A DNA stretch of 48,817 nt from an uncultured Thermosynechococcus sp. GTDB lineage: Bacteria; Cyanobacteriota; Cyanobacteriia; Thermosynechococcales; Thermosynechococcaceae. This document shows positions 9,040 to 20,736 of this stretch, piece after piece (the first letter of the stretch is position 1; the number at the start of each line of letters is the position of its first letter). The stretch lies in assembly GCF_938074695.1 (NCBI RefSeq), contig NZ_CALJEM010000026.1:1-48817 (forward strand), read 5' to 3'. The notes beneath the pieces are model-generated. The model was not told the DNA's origin, did no database searches, and worked only from the letters and a program-made list of their open reading frames with translations. A program made the position numbers and the translations under genes.

Positions 9040-9393
9040 ATGTCTCACTTCAGCACCCTGCGTACGAAAATTACCGATGCTGAAATCCTAAAAGCCTCTC
9101 TGCGCGATTTGGGCATTGCGGTGAAAACCGATGCCGACGTGCGGGGTTACAACGGCCAACGTGTGCGCGCCGACATCGTCGCTGTTCTTGACGGCGAGTA
9201 CGATCTGGGCTGGTCCCGCAACGCCGATGGCACTTTTGATCTGATTGCCGATCTCTGGGGTGTGGCCAAAAAACACAACCAAACTGAGCTAATCAACTCG
9301 ATCAACCAAAAATATGCCATCAACAAAACCTTGGCTGAGGTGAAGCGCCCTGGCCTTCAGAACGCCAACGTCAAGCTCGTGGTGCATAGCTAA
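9040..9393 (+). CDS. ycf35: Ycf35 (DUF1257) protein
   Basis: A 117-residue protein of the Ycf35/DUF1257 family, conserved in cyanobacteria and red-algal plastids, with no settled biochemical role. Recognisable blocks are MSHFSTLRTKI, then DLGIAVKTDADVRGYNGQ, and a C-terminal YAINKTLAEVKRPGL segment. The frame is open to 8992, but ATG 9040 has GGAGGAAA 7-12 bases upstream and matches the family N-terminus. Its position directly after ycf46 suggests a functional or at least transcriptional pairing of two plastid-type genes. A terminator follows about 55 bases downstream. Confidence 0.9.
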   Translation: MSHFSTLRTKITDAEILKASLRDLGIAVKTDADVRGYNGQRVRADIVAVLDGEYDLGWSRNADGTFDLIADLWGVAKKHNQTELINSINQKYAINKTLAEVKRPGLQNANVKLVVHS

Positions 9394-9446
9394 TCCTGTT
9401 GCCAATTGCTTTGTACGGTCTAGCGCGCGTTCCCAAGTAATCCGCC

Positions 9447-9477
9447 GGCCGACTCCCCAGGGGTCGGCCTCTTTTTT
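9447..9477 (+). terminator. Rho-independent terminator after ycf35
   Basis: The arms GGCCGAC (9447-9453) and GTCGGCC (9463-9469) pair, with additional CCC/GGG pairing inside, followed by CTTTTTT... in 9470-9477. This is the clearest intrinsic terminator in the window and closes the plus-strand run ending in ycf35. Confidence 0.85.
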
Positions 9478-9502
9478 ATCTCCATTTGGATTCATGTTGC
9501 AT

Positions 9503-11107
9503 TCATGAACTGGCGATCGCCCGCTTGAGATGATTTTGCAGGGTTTGGCTGGGCAGGCCACTCTCCAGATGCTGCCACGGTAAGATAGTCTCCACTGGCC
9601 AATTGGCAGTGACGTAGGCTTCAAAGTCCGGCAACTGTCCCCGCAGCTCCTTAAAAGCACGGCGATAACTGCCGAGGGAAGTGCCATAGTGGCGAACCCG
9701 CTCTAGGAGGGGAGCCAGCCGGCGATCGCCCCGCGAAATTAAAGCTTGAATCAGCGAGTCACTATAGGATTCGGGACGAAACTCTACCCCCAATTTGGCC
9801 AACTCTTTTTTTAGAAACTTGAGGCGTTTTTCGGCCACAGGTTGAACGCCCCACCACTGAAAGGGAGTGTGGGCTTTGGGCACAAAGGTACTACAGCCTA
9901 GGGTGAGTCGCAGTCGCGGCGCTATTTTTTTCAATTGGCGAAAGAGATCCACTGTGGCTGCAACATCGGCATCAGTCTCTGTGGGCAGTCCCACCATGCC
10001 ATAGAACTTCAGCCCCTTGAGGCCACCGGCTTGGGCATGGCTGGCGGCAGCAAGAATCTCATCGGTCTCAAGCTTTTTGTTAATCACTTGGCGTAGGCGT
10101 TCAGAGCCTGTTTCAATAGCAATTGTCAGTGACTGACTGCCCCGTTGACTCAAGAGTTGGGCAAGGGATTCCGTGACCGTATTTGTGCGCACAGAGGCCA
10201 AACTCACCCGCACATGGTCAAACTGCGGCTGACGTAAATACTCCATCAAGGCGGGAAATTCGGGATGTTGGGTAATGGAGGCACCCAAAAGTCCTAGGCG
10301 ATCGGTGACCGCTAGCCCCTGCTCAATGGCGGGAATCAGGGTTTCTAAGCTCGGTGTGCGAAAGGGCAACGTCAAATAGCTGGCCAAGCAAAAGCGACAT
10401 AGCTCTGGACAACTGCGCACCACCTCCACCATGTAGATCTTTTCCCAAGCCGCAAGGGGGGTAACCACTGTGGAGGTGGCAAGGCTCTGGCCGCGATGCA
10501 CTTGTTTGGCCACCGTAGGGGGTACCGTGGACTTTAGCGGTTCAATTCCCTGAAGGGGGCCGGTGGCACTGGCATAACTGACCGCATAGAGACTGGGGAC
10601 ATAGAGGCCGGGCAATTGGGCAAGGGCTTCCAGCCGTTGCGATCGCGGGGCAGTGCGCACCTGAGCCACAGTGTTCAGAAACGGCTCTAGGAGTGGCTCC
10701 GCATCCCCCAGTAAAATCACATCAAAGAAATCCGCAAAGGGTTCAGGGTTGGCCGTCAGGACAGAACCACCGCCAAAGACAAGGGGGTGGCTCTCTTGGC
10801 GATCGCGCTGCCAAATCGGAATGCCCAGCCGCTCTAAGAGCGCCAACAGATTGCCGTAGTCCAACTCCCACGAGAGGGAAAACCCCACCAACTCTGGATC
10901 CCGCGGCAGTGGCTCCTGTACATCCGTAAAGAGACGGCTTATCGCCACATCGGCACGGCTGGCCAGTTGCGCCCACACCAGTTGATACCCCAAGCTAGTA
11001 ATGCCAACGCTGTAGGTATTGGGAAAGCCGTAGATGATGCGCAGCGCCTCTGGGCGGGGGCGCGATCGCTCAAAGAGAAGGGTTTCAGCGGCAAAGGGGG
11101 AATTCAT
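9503..11107 (-). CDS. Radical SAM protein with B12-binding-like N-terminal domain
   Basis: A 534-residue protein of the B12-binding-domain radical SAM class. The N-terminal half (about 15-200) looks like a Rossmann cobalamin-binding fold. The radical SAM cluster motif is CPELCRFC with Cys233, Cys237 and Cys240, followed by a TIM-barrel part with the IETGSERLR and GLKFYGMVGLPTE blocks. The substrate is unknown; relatives are usually annotated TIGR03960-like or hypothetical radical SAM enzymes. The ATG at 11107 is immediately next to the topA stop (TAGATG), so translation is probably coupled to topA. Confidence 0.88.
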   Translation of the reverse strand: MNSPFAAETLLFERSRPRPEALRIIYGFPNTYSVGITSLGYQLVWAQLASRADVAISRLFTDVQEPLPRDPELVGFSLSWELDYGNLLALLERLGIPIWQRDRQESHPLVFGGGSVLTANPEPFADFFDVILLGDAEPLLEPFLNTVAQVRTAPRSQRLEALAQLPGLYVPSLYAVSYASATGPLQGIEPLKSTVPPTVAKQVHRGQSLATSTVVTPLAAWEKIYMVEVVRSCPELCRFCLASYLTLPFRTPSLETLIPAIEQGLAVTDRLGLLGASITQHPEFPALMEYLRQPQFDHVRVSLASVRTNTVTESLAQLLSQRGSQSLTIAIETGSERLRQVINKKLETDEILAAASHAQAGGLKGLKFYGMVGLPTETDADVAATVDLFRQLKKIAPRLRLTLGCSTFVPKAHTPFQWWGVQPVAEKRLKFLKKELAKLGVEFRPESYSDSLIQALISRGDRRLAPLLERVRHYGTSLGSYRRAFKELRGQLPDFEAYVTANWPVETILPWQHLESGLPSQTLQNHLKRAIASS

Positions 11108-13771
11108 CTAGGTTGGCGTTGACTTACGACGGCTGGTTTTTGTGGTCTTAGTGGCCGCCTTTGCAGTAGCCTTTTTTGTTGTTGATTTTGTTTTCGGGGC
11201 GGTGGCCGTTGACGTGCGGCGGGTTTTCTGGGGGGCTTTTTCCGCCAACAGGGAGAGGGCTTGCTCAAGCGTCATTGTCTCTGGCGTCACCCCCTCCGGC
11301 AGTGAGACATTCACCTTACCGTGGTTGACATAGGGACCATAGGGACCATCTAGAACTTGCACCGGCTCCCCATCCTCGGGGTGGTTCCCCAAAATCGCTA
11401 GCACCTGTTTCTTGGCACGGCCGCGACTGGATTTTGGAGTTGCCAGTAGCTCTAGGGCACGCTCCAGCGTAATCGTATAGACATCATCCTCCCCCTTGAG
11501 GGAGCGATAGTCCTTTTCACCTTCAGGGTCATGGACAATGTAGGGGCCAAAGCGGCCTTGATTGGCTTGAATCAGTTTGCCGGTTTCGGGATGAACTCCC
11601 AATGTGCGGGGCAGTGACAAGAGGGTAATTGCTAAGTCGAGGGTGACTTCATCGGGACTCACTCCCTTGGGTAGGGAAGCCCGTTTTGGTCTTGGATTGG
11701 CCTCGGTGGCTTCCCCCAACTGCACATAGGGACCAAAGCGCCCCGTCAGCAAGAAGATCGGTTCCCCAGTCTCAGGATGCACCCCCAGCTTGTCCGGACC
11801 TTCTAGTTTCTGGCGAATGAGTTGCTCTACCTGTTCACGGGTAAGGCTACCGGGCGTGGCGTCTTGAGGCAAGGAGGCCTTAATGGGTGGACTGCCGTTG
11901 CCATTCCGATAGACAACAAAAGGCCCAAAGCGCCCCACCACCACTTCCGCATTCAGTTCCGGCAGGGGGATTGCTCTTGCTTCCGTGGCCTCAATCGTGC
12001 GCTCCCGCTCTTTCACCTGCTGCTCAAGACCATTTTCACCTAGGTAGAAAGATGCAAGGTAGGGCTGCCACTGCACCTCCCCCGTGGAAATATCATCGAG
12101 GGCTTGCTCCATCCGCGCCGTGAAGTTAATGTCCACTAAATCGGGAAAGTATTTCTCCAGCAGAGCGGTAACGGCAAAGGCGGTAAACGTGGGTTCAAGG
12201 GTATTGCCGCGGCGAATAGCATACTCGCGGTCTTGGATCGTGCTGATGATTGTGGCGTAGGTGCTGGGGCGCCCAATGCCGGCTTGTTCGAGGGCTTTGA
12301 CAAGGCTCGCCTCGGTGTAGCGCGGCGGCGGCTGCGTTTCGTGCCCAACACTTTCAAGGGCTTGGCAGCGGAGAATATCCCCCACCTGCATTTGCGGCAG
12401 AATCACCTCTTGACTTTCAAGGGCGGCATCGGGATCATCGGATCCTTCCACATAGGCACGGAAAAAGCCCGGAAAATCAATGCGCTTCCCGTGGGCACGG
12501 AAGAGGGCATCCCCGGCCGTAATTGAAACCGTTAGCAGGGTCACACGGGCATCGGCCATTTGGGAGGCTATCGTGCGCTTCCAAATCAATTCATACAGTT
12601 CCAGTTCCCGATCCTTAAGTCCTGTTTCTTGGGGGGTCTGAAACCGGCTGCCGGCAGGCCGGATTGCTTCGTGGGCCTCTTGGGCACCCTTGGTTTTGGT
12701 GGTGTACTGGCGCGGCTGCGGCGACAAAAAGGCTTTGCCGTACATCGCTTCCACACAACTGCGCGCAGCAGCGATCGCCTGCTCCGACAGATGCACCGAG
12801 TCGGTGCGCATATAGGTGATATAGCCCTCTTCGTAGAGCTTTTGGGCAATGCGCATTGTCTCTTGGGCCGAGAGGTGGAGTTTGCGGTTGGCCTCCTGTT
12901 GCAGGGTCGAGGTGGTAAAGGGGGGAGCAGGTTTGCGCGTCTGTTGGCGTTCCTCTTGCTCCGTCACCGTCCATGTTTCTGTTAGCAGGCGATCGCGCAG
13001 GGCATTGGCCGCCGCCGCATCTAAGAGCAAGACCGCTTCGGGATTGCGCACCTGTCCCGTGGCCGGATCAAAGTCACTGCCTGTGGCCAAGCGTTGACCG
13101 CCGACACTCACCAAACGGGCTGGAAAAAGCGTGCCCCGTTGATCTAGAGTGGCTTTGAGATCCCAAAATTGCCCCTTACGGAAGGCCAGTCGTTCCCGCT
13201 CTCGTTGCACTAATAGGCGCACGGCCACCGACTGCACTCGTCCGGCTGAGAGGTGGGGGGCAATCTTCCGCCACAGCAGGGGTGACAGGGTATAGCCCAC
13301 CAAGCGGTCGAGGATGCGCCGCGTTTCTTGGGCACGCACCAGTTGTTGATTGACATCGCGGCAATTGCGCAGCGCTTCTTGGATCGCCTCTTCCGTAATT
13401 TCATGGAAGACCATCCGCCGCACCGGCACCTTTGGCTCCAATAGTTGCAGCAAGTGCCAACTAATACTTTCCCCTTCGCGGTCTTCATCGGTTGCCAGCA
13501 GGAGTTCGTCAGCAGTTTTTAGGGCAGTTTTCAGGTCTTTGACAACTTTTTGCTTGTCTTTGGGGACAATGTAGAGGGGTTCAAAGCCGGCAGCAACATT
13601 CACCCCGAGGGTTGCCCACTCTTCCCCCTTGAGTTCGGGGGGCACATCGGCCGCGCTGCGGGGCAGATCACGGACATGACCCATCGAGGCTTCCACGCGA
13701 TAGTCCGGGGGCAAAAATTTGCGAATGGTACGGGCTTTTGTCGGAGATTCAACAATGACAAGGGTGGACAT
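11108..13771 (-). CDS. topA: DNA topoisomerase I
   Basis: Type IA topoisomerase that relaxes negative supercoils; 887 residues. The TOPRIM domain (1-about 135) has Glu9 and the DEDREGE metal motif (from Asp95). The catalytic tyrosine is Tyr320 in [10 protein letters not shown]. From about residue 600 there are four repeats built around FGPF/FGPY or YGPY, the TopoI C-terminal repeats, and no cysteine zinc ribbons as found in E. coli. The last 40 residues are a Lys/Thr/Ser-rich tail, probably DNA-binding. Start ATG at 13771 is the family start ([13 protein letters not shown]). The radical SAM gene follows with no gap. Confidence 0.97.
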   Translation of the reverse strand: MSTLVIVESPTKARTIRKFLPPDYRVEASMGHVRDLPRSAADVPPELKGEEWATLGVNVAAGFEPLYIVPKDKQKVVKDLKTALKTADELLLATDEDREGESISWHLLQLLEPKVPVRRMVFHEITEEAIQEALRNCRDVNQQLVRAQETRRILDRLVGYTLSPLLWRKIAPHLSAGRVQSVAVRLLVQRERERLAFRKGQFWDLKATLDQRGTLFPARLVSVGGQRLATGSDFDPATGQVRNPEAVLLLDAAAANALRDRLLTETWTVTEQEERQQTRKPAPPFTTSTLQQEANRKLHLSAQETMRIAQKLYEEGYITYMRTDSVHLSEQAIAAARSCVEAMYGKAFLSPQPRQYTTKTKGAQEAHEAIRPAGSRFQTPQETGLKDRELELYELIWKRTIASQMADARVTLLTVSITAGDALFRAHGKRIDFPGFFRAYVEGSDDPDAALESQEVILPQMQVGDILRCQALESVGHETQPPPRYTEASLVKALEQAGIGRPSTYATIISTIQDREYAIRRGNTLEPTFTAFAVTALLEKYFPDLVDINFTARMEQALDDISTGEVQWQPYLASFYLGENGLEQQVKERERTIEATEARAIPLPELNAEVVVGRFGPFVVYRNGNGSPPIKASLPQDATPGSLTREQVEQLIRQKLEGPDKLGVHPETGEPIFLLTGRFGPYVQLGEATEANPRPKRASLPKGVSPDEVTLDLAITLLSLPRTLGVHPETGKLIQANQGRFGPYIVHDPEGEKDYRSLKGEDDVYTITLERALELLATPKSSRGRAKKQVLAILGNHPEDGEPVQVLDGPYGPYVNHGKVNVSLPEGVTPETMTLEQALSLLAEKAPQKTRRTSTATAPKTKSTTKKATAKAATKTTKTSRRKSTPT

Positions 13772-13955
13772 AGCAGATGCTGCGGGATGGGTTTTTCGGC
13801 ACTCTCAAGTTTAGCGATCGATCATAGAACTGTGTTCTCCCACCGTATCATGGGGAGCAAGGAGAAGTATTTCCCCACTATTGATAACCCTAGCCCAACC
13901 AATTGGCGATGGGGAGAATCTGTTTAGTCAGCATAGCGGTTTTTAGGAAGCAGCG

Positions 13956-15268
<1,313 letters not shown>

Positions 15269-15332
15269 TTAACCGACTTGCGGACCCTGAGGCAAGGATC
15301 CGATAGAGAGGCTACTCCTAAGGCCGTCGGAG

Positions 15333-16499
15333 CTATGCAGACGGAGCACTTCCCTTGGAAGGATTTTGCGCAAGTAACACCGGCCATAGCCCCCAAAGGG
15401 CAAAGAAAAGGAACAGAAGGCCATAGCGATGGGATAGGAAACGGAAGTCTAGCTGCTGGTTAAGAATACTCATCAGAAGCACACCACACACCATTGGCAG
15501 AGTCTGAACCGCTGCACAGCAGATCATGAAAGAACGTAGTAAATTTGCCGTAGGCACCTTGACTAAGTGAAGTGATAGGAAAAGAGATACAAGTAATGTC
15601 AAGAGAATAATTCCAGTGCTGACAAATGGCAGGGAAGCATTCAGCTCATTTAATTTATTACCAGCAAAAAAAGGCGGAAATGAATTGGGCAAAACAAGAT
15701 AAAATGGCATTACAATAGATATAAATGTCAGTACAGAAACAGATAAGTAAGTCAGAGTGACTGCTAGTCTTCGGCCACTAGCGCGCCAGAAAAGAATGAA
15801 TATCAATGGTAGTAGTGTTAGAAAATTACTGCGCGAAGCTAGGGCAATTCCTGTAAAAAGACTCGTGCTAATTTTTGCAGAAAGTGACGCAGAGGGTAAA
15901 GCTTTCATTTGTAGAAAAATTGCTGTTAAAACATAGATACTATTTGCAATCAAATCGCCACCTGAAATATACTCGTACTGAAATGCCGGTGATAAAACCG
16001 ACAAGAATATGAGCATTATAATAGCTGATACATAACTTTCTAAGTATATGGTTGTCAAAACAATAAATACCCCTAGCCAAAATAGATTTTGATAGGCGCT
16101 GTTACCCAGTAAGATAAATGGTGAAGCGATTAGTATAGCTCCGGGTAGAGGTGTTATCTTTCCACCTAAGTGAGTGTTTGCAAAATAGGGGTATCGTCCT
16201 TGCATCAACTCCCCAAAAGCAATATTCAATGCTTCATCGCGATCGCTACCAATTCCAAGAAGACCTTCGTTTTCTATCGGATAGAGAATCCAAAAGCAAG
16301 CAATCCCAAAACCAATCACACAGATAAGAATAGCAAAGTAAAACTTAGAAACAAAAGAGAAAATTTGAGATCTGAGTTTGAGAAGGGACACCAAGGTCAC
16401 TGTATAATAGTGAGATAACTCAAAATACCAATTAAGCCAAAATATTTTTGCACCAATGCTGTGGAGGGAAGAGAAAAAAGGAATACAAAAGAGACGCAA
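15333..16499 (-). CDS. Multi-span membrane protein, probable GT-C-type glycosyltransferase
   Basis: Up to 388 residues with about nine hydrophobic segments. After the first clear membrane helix (FYFAILICVIGFGIACFWIL) comes a loop with GSDRDEALN, then QGRYPY and a TPLPGA block. This resembles GT-C enzymes that use lipid-linked sugars, whose catalytic acid sits in the first outer loop. The gene is clearly AT-richer than its neighbours and uses many A/T-ending codons, so recent transfer is likely. The start is uncertain: the longest frame begins at TTG 16499, but a promoter-like TTGGTA-16-TATTAT at 16431-16404 and the first helix argue for a start near 16395-16398. A second frame (16537-16397) encodes a signal-anchor-like 46-residue peptide that may be a frameshifted N-terminus. 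Confidence 0.7.
   Translation of the reverse strand: MRLFCIPFFSSLHSIGAKIFWLNWYFELSHYYTVTLVSLLKLRSQIFSFVSKFYFAILICVIGFGIACFWILYPIENEGLLGIGSDRDEALNIAFGELMQGRYPYFANTHLGGKITPLPGAILIASPFILLGNSAYQNLFWLGVFIVLTTIYLESYVSAIIMLIFLSVLSPAFQYEYISGGDLIANSIYVLTAIFLQMKALPSASLSAKISTSLFTGIALASRSNFLTLLPLIFILFWRASGRRLAVTLTYLSVSVLTFISIVMPFYLVLPNSFPPFFAGNKLNELNASLPFVSTGIILLTLLVSLFLSLHLVKVPTANLLRSFMICCAAVQTLPMVCGVLLMSILNQQLDFRFLSHRYGLLFLFFALWGLWPVLLAQNPSKGSAPSA
16404..16431 (-). promoter_or_regulatory. Candidate promoter inside the 5' part of the membrane protein frame
   Basis: Minus-strand TTGGTA (16431-16426) and TATTAT (16409-16404) with a 16-base spacer. If used, transcription would begin near 16397 and the membrane protein would start close to the 5' end of its message. 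Weak evidence in an AT-rich stretch. Confidence 0.3.
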
Positions 16500-16654
16500 G
16501 CAATTGCCAAGGATACTTTGGAGTCATTGTTACTCATGGCATTAAACTGAAATACAGCTCCGTGTCTAAAATGACACAAAAGGAGGATCACTCGATTGAT
16601 CTATTAGGTCGCTTTCCGCTAAGGTTTTGGGAAGTCCTTTGTCAGCTTTGCCCT

Positions 16655-18061
16655 ATGTCTCTCAAACGGTTGGTGCTTGCTGCCCTCAGTGTGGTAGTGG
16701 CTGCCCTGATTACGGTGTCGTTGGTTGGGAGTTACCTCGAACCCCAAACCCAAGGGCAAATTAACCTCTTACAAACCAATTTGTCGCTACAAGCCCACGA
16801 ATGGCAGGAGTTAGGGGATGTGGCCACCCGCGATCGCCTGATAGGGAATGTGCAAAGCGCCATTGAAGCCTACGAACAGGTACTGGCCACTCCCACGCCC
16901 CAAAACCAACGGCTGCGTCTTGAATTAGGACTCCTCTATGCCGATGCCGGCCAGCGCGATCGCGCCTTTGACACCTGGCAACACCTGATCAACGAGGCGC
17001 AAGGGGCAACCCACAGTACCGCGGAGGTGCTGATGGGGTTATGGGCAGATCCGCCCCAATTGCTGCCCGATGCTGAAACATTGATTAAAAATGCTCTTCA
17101 GGGCTGGTTTCGCGATCGCGCCCTTAAACGCCTGTATGAACTGCAACAGCGACCCGATGCCCTTACTGCCTTGACCACCGCAGTCCAAAACCGCGCCCAA
17201 GCCGCCTTCTATCGCCTTGTCCTCATTGGTACCACCCCTCTCCTAGGCAGTTTAATTGGCATTGTTCTTTGGATTGTCTGGATCTATCAGCATCTGCGGC
17301 GCCGCCCACAGGAGCAGCCGCTACCTCCACTCACGGCAGTGCCTTGGGGTTGGGAAACCCTTTGGGCAGGCATGGTGATCTGGTTTGCCCTCTTTTTTGC
17401 CATTAGTTTAGTGCTCATGCCCTTGGTGCGCTCCTTCATCGGTATGGCGTTGCCGCTGCGCTCTGCCATGGCACAAACCCTCTATGCCTTGCTGACTTAC
17501 GCCCTGATGACCTTGGCCGGATTGAGCTGGCTCTGGTACTTTCTGCGTTCCTTTGGTAAGCGCCCTTCGGATTGGTTACGCTGGCAGGGGGGAGTAGGGG
17601 GTGCCCTGCGTTGGGGTGTTAGTGGCTATCTGGCTGCCCTGCCGCTTGTGCTCTTGAGTTCATTGATTAGTCAAGCACTGCTGAAAAACCAAGGGGGCGG
17701 CAATCCGCTGCTAGAGATCATTTTGCAAAGCCGCGATTACACCACGTTTGCCCTGCTCTACGTCATGGTGGCAGTGATGGCTCCCTTCTTTGAGGAGATT
17801 CTCTTTCGGGGGTTCTTCTTTCGTTCGGTGCAATCCTATCTGCCCTTGGGAATGGCCATGGGTTTAACGGGGCTGCTGTTTGCGATCGCCCATCTCAACC
17901 TAGCCGACCTGTTGCCCCTGACGGTTCTGGGGACAGTGCTGAGTTACATCTACTGGCGATCGCAAAACCTCGGTGCCGCCATGGTGCTCCACAGCCTCTG
18001 GAACAGTGGCTCCTTTTTGGGCTTGCTCCTATTGAGCGGGGGGACGGAAGCGGGGTTCTAA
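16655..18061 (+). CDS. CPBP (CAAX-type) intramembrane protease with N-terminal TPR-like region
   Basis: A 468-residue membrane protein. An N-terminal membrane helix (about 5-25) is followed by a soluble TPR-like part (about 65-120, with AIEAYEQVL and LYADAGQRDRAFDTW), then several membrane spans. The CPBP/Abi motifs are present: EEILFR with Glu380, Glu381 and Arg385, His413 in the next helix, and a final HSLWN block. These are the residues of the glutamate-type intramembrane proteases. The frame is open to 16448, but MSLKRLVLAAL at 16655 makes the best membrane-anchored start; MTQKEDHS at 16571 is an alternative. The 3' end overlaps the convergent SDR gene by 33 bases. Confidence 0.85.
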   Translation: MSLKRLVLAALSVVVAALITVSLVGSYLEPQTQGQINLLQTNLSLQAHEWQELGDVATRDRLIGNVQSAIEAYEQVLATPTPQNQRLRLELGLLYADAGQRDRAFDTWQHLINEAQGATHSTAEVLMGLWADPPQLLPDAETLIKNALQGWFRDRALKRLYELQQRPDALTALTTAVQNRAQAAFYRLVLIGTTPLLGSLIGIVLWIVWIYQHLRRRPQEQPLPPLTAVPWGWETLWAGMVIWFALFFAISLVLMPLVRSFIGMALPLRSAMAQTLYALLTYALMTLAGLSWLWYFLRSFGKRPSDWLRWQGGVGGALRWGVSGYLAALPLVLLSSLISQALLKNQGGGNPLLEIILQSRDYTTFALLYVMVAVMAPFFEEILFRGFFFRSVQSYLPLGMAMGLTGLLFAIAHLNLADLLPLTVLGTVLSYIYWRSQNLGAAMVLHSLWNSGSFLGLLLLSGGTEAGF

Positions 18062-18805
18062 CTGCTGCACCAACCACTGACGCGGCACCAGCCGACTGGC
18101 AAAGGCAAGGAAGCGATTGGCAGGCTGACCGGGAATGATCGTGGCCACATCGGTTGGCAAAGCGGCAAGGGTTTCGGCAACTACCTGTGCGGGGGTATCC
18201 TGCTGGGCAATGAGGGCCGGATTGCGGAGCATATCGGCGCGCTCAAAGAATTGCGTAGCCGTAGGCCCAGGGCAGACGGCCAGGACACGAATTCCTAGGG
18301 GTTTAACCTCTGCCCAGAGCGCTTCGCTAAAGTGGCGCACAAAGGCTTTGCTGGCGGCATAGACGGCAAGATAGGGCAGCGGCTGAAAAGCGGCAATGGA
18401 GCTAACGTTAATGATCGTGCCCTGGCGCCGCGGGCGCATTTCTTGGAGCACCAGATGGGTGAGTTCTACCAGTGCCGTGATGTTCACTTGGAGCATGTCG
18501 GTTAATTGCTGGCGATCGCGCTCCCCAAAAGCCCCATAGTCCCCAAAACCGGCGTTGTTAATCAGCATATCTACGCTTAGCCCCAAGGCTTGAATCTGCC
18601 CATAGAGCTGGACAGCAGCACCGGGTTCACTTAAGTCTTGGGGGATACACACGACCGGTACCTGTTGGCTAAGGCGAGCCTTGAGCGCCTCTAGGGCGTC
18701 GAGGGAACGACCCGTAAGGATGAGATGATGCTGGCGATCGGCCAACGCTTGGGCAAAGGCTTGCCCCAATCCCCCCGTTGCCCCCGTGATCAGTGCAGTG
18801 GTCAT
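18029..18805 (-). CDS. Short-chain dehydrogenase/reductase
   Basis: A 258-residue classical SDR. The cofactor motif TGATGGLG is at residues 7-14, NNAG at about 83-86, the catalytic Ser at about 136 and the YxxxK pair at Tyr149/Lys153. The arginine after the second strand (TGRS) favours NADP(H). The substrate is not predictable. It is transcribed towards the CPBP protease gene with 33 bases of shared sequence, and divergently from the alpha/beta hydrolase (68 bases between starts). Confidence 0.9.
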   Translation of the reverse strand: MTTALITGATGGLGQAFAQALADRQHHLILTGRSLDALEALKARLSQQVPVVCIPQDLSEPGAAVQLYGQIQALGLSVDMLINNAGFGDYGAFGERDRQQLTDMLQVNITALVELTHLVLQEMRPRRQGTIINVSSIAAFQPLPYLAVYAASKAFVRHFSEALWAEVKPLGIRVLAVCPGPTATQFFERADMLRNPALIAQQDTPAQVVAETLAALPTDVATIIPGQPANRFLAFASRLVPRQWLVQQLEPRFRPPAQ

Positions 18806-18873
18806 AAAATTGTTACGAAAAGTAAAGATCGCTATCTTAAAAGTAATACATACTCGATTAGGGAAGAGGCAGC

Positions 18874-19764
18874 ATGACCTCCACGCTCTCAGCCACCGCA
18901 GCTTTTCCCACCGCAGAGTGGATGTGGCGCGGCCATCGCATCTGCTACAGCGTCAATGGCAGTGGTGCTCCCGTCGTTTTGGTGCACGGCTTTGGCGCCT
19001 CGATTGGTCACTGGCGCAAAAATATCCCTGCCCTTACCGCCGCCGGTTACCGTGTCTATGCCCTTGATTTGCTGGGATTTGGTGCTTCGGCAAAGCCGGA
19101 TTTAACCTACAGCTTGGATTTGTGGGCAGAACTCCTGGCAGACTTTTGGCAAGCCCATATTGGTGAACCCGTAGTTTGGGTGGGCAACTCCATTGGCGGT
19201 CTGCTGTGCCTGATGATGGCCGCTCGCTATGGCCACACCTGTCGCGCTGTGAGTGTCCTCAACTGTGCCGGGGGACTGAACCACCGTCCCAATGAATTGA
19301 ATTGGGCGCAGAGCCTCTTTACGGCCATTTTTCGCACCTTGGTGGCCTCTCCCGTCATCGGCCATTTGATTTTTCATCAGATTCGACAACCCGAGCGCAT
19401 TCGTCAAACCCTGACGCAGGTCTATGCCAATCCCGAGGCCATTACCGATGAATTGGTAGAACTGCTGCATCGCCCGGCTATGGATGCCGGCGCCAAGGAA
19501 GTGTTTGCCCGCGTGATTTCAGCCCCGCCCGGACCAAAAATTGTGGATTTGCTTCCAGAAATCCAAGTGCCGATTCTCGTGCTCTGGGGGGAGGTGGATC
19601 CCTGGACACCGATTTCAGGGGCAAAGCACTTTGAAGCCCATCAAGATCGGCTACCAATTCGCATTGAACGGTTACCGAATACAGGTCACTGTCCCCACGA
19701 CGATCGCCCGGAGTTGGTGAACCCAATTTTAATTGAATGGTTGCAGCAGTTGGCGCAAGCTTAA
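18874..19764 (+). CDS. Alpha/beta hydrolase
   Basis: A 296-residue alpha/beta hydrolase with a complete triad: Ser106 in the nucleophile elbow GNSIGG, Asp242 in GEVDPWTP and His272 in TGHCPH. The oxyanion block is VLVHGFGAS (about 36-44). GNSIGG together with DLLGFGAS resembles the group that includes plant pheophytinase and chlorophyll dephytylases, so a role in removing the phytol tail of chlorophyll is possible, but this is inference. A GAGG ribosome binding site precedes the ATG. Its stop overlaps the stop of convergent ctaB by 3 to 4 bases. Confidence 0.88.
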   Translation: MTSTLSATAAFPTAEWMWRGHRICYSVNGSGAPVVLVHGFGASIGHWRKNIPALTAAGYRVYALDLLGFGASAKPDLTYSLDLWAELLADFWQAHIGEPVVWVGNSIGGLLCLMMAARYGHTCRAVSVLNCAGGLNHRPNELNWAQSLFTAIFRTLVASPVIGHLIFHQIRQPERIRQTLTQVYANPEAITDELVELLHRPAMDAGAKEVFARVISAPPGPKIVDLLPEIQVPILVLWGEVDPWTPISGAKHFEAHQDRLPIRIERLPNTGHCPHDDRPELVNPILIEWLQQLAQA

Positions 19765-20714
19765 CTCAAGAGGCAAGCAAGGAGATCGAGACTTTCGGGC
19801 AAGTGGGGCAATAAAATGCGATCGCCCACCATGGCGGCACACAGCAGCATCAGGTAGAGAATCGAGAACTTAAAGAGATTACGTGCCTGTTCTTTGTCCT
19901 CTGGAGTCTGGGTTAACTGCCATGCGCGGTAAATAAACCAACTGCCTAGGGCGATCGCCACCCCACCATAGATCCAACCCACCACACCACAGGGGTAAAC
20001 CAACAACAGGCTGGTGGGTACCAGCGCCAAGGTGTAGCGGAAAATTTGCTGTGCCGTCACGCGATCGCCATCCACCACTGGCAGCATCGGCACTCCCACG
20101 CGGGCATAGTCCTCTTGAATCAGCATTGCCAACGGCCAAAAATGGGGCGGCGTCCAGATAAAGATAATGGCAAACAGCACCCAAGCTGCCCAACTCAGTT
20201 CTCCTGTGACTGCTGCCCAGCCCACCAGAGGGGGAATCGCCCCGGCAGCACCGCCAATAACGATATTTTGCGGCGACAAGCGCTTCAGCCAGTGGGTATA
20301 AACCCCCACATAAACCGCAATTCCCACCATGGCAAGGCAGGCACTTAGAAGATTGGCAAACACCGCCAAAAGACTAAAGGCCGTTGTTGCCAAGAGCACT
20401 GCCAGAAACCCGGCTTCCCAAGGAGTAACTCGACCTGCCGGCAAAGGGCGATGGCGCGTCCGCTCCATGATGGCATCAATGTCGCGGTCATAGAGACAGT
20501 TAATCGTATTCGCTGCTGCCGCCGCACAGGCACCACTGACAAGGGTAATCAGGAGCAGTTGGGGAGCCACCCGACCTTGGCTTGCAACTTCCATGGCCGC
20601 CGCAGTCGTAATCAAAAAGAGGAGAATTAACCGAGGTTTGGTGAGTTGGACATAGTCCAGTAATTTTGTTGAAAGATCTCCCGTTGAGGAGGAAAGTCTG
20701 GCTAGGAATGTCAT
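19761..20714 (-). CDS. ctaB: Protoheme IX farnesyltransferase (heme O synthase)
   Basis: A 317-residue polytopic membrane enzyme of the UbiA family that adds a farnesyl group to heme B to give heme O. The first aspartate-rich motif NCLYDRDID (Asn72, Asp76, Asp80) binds the prenyl diphosphate, followed by the RPLPAGR block. It lies directly downstream of ctaA (22 bases), which makes heme A from its product, so the pair supplies the heme of the aa3-type cytochrome oxidase. Confidence 0.95.
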   Translation of the reverse strand: MTFLARLSSSTGDLSTKLLDYVQLTKPRLILLFLITTAAAMEVASQGRVAPQLLLITLVSGACAAAAANTINCLYDRDIDAIMERTRHRPLPAGRVTPWEAGFLAVLLATTAFSLLAVFANLLSACLAMVGIAVYVGVYTHWLKRLSPQNIVIGGAAGAIPPLVGWAAVTGELSWAAWVLFAIIFIWTPPHFWPLAMLIQEDYARVGVPMLPVVDGDRVTAQQIFRYTLALVPTSLLLVYPCGVVGWIYGGVAIALGSWFIYRAWQLTQTPEDKEQARNLFKFSILYLMLLCAAMVGDRILLPHLPESLDLLACLLS

Positions 20715-20736
20715 GGGAGCCTCAAGATTTCAAAAC

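Noticed and set aside
10541-10556. GGTTCAATTCC, resembling a tRNA T-loop
   Set aside because: It is inside the radical SAM coding region and no acceptor, D or anticodon stems can be folded around it.
12136-13488. Several long frames on both strands within topA
   Set aside because: They are shadows caused by high GC content and codon bias of topA; topA itself is conserved end to end.
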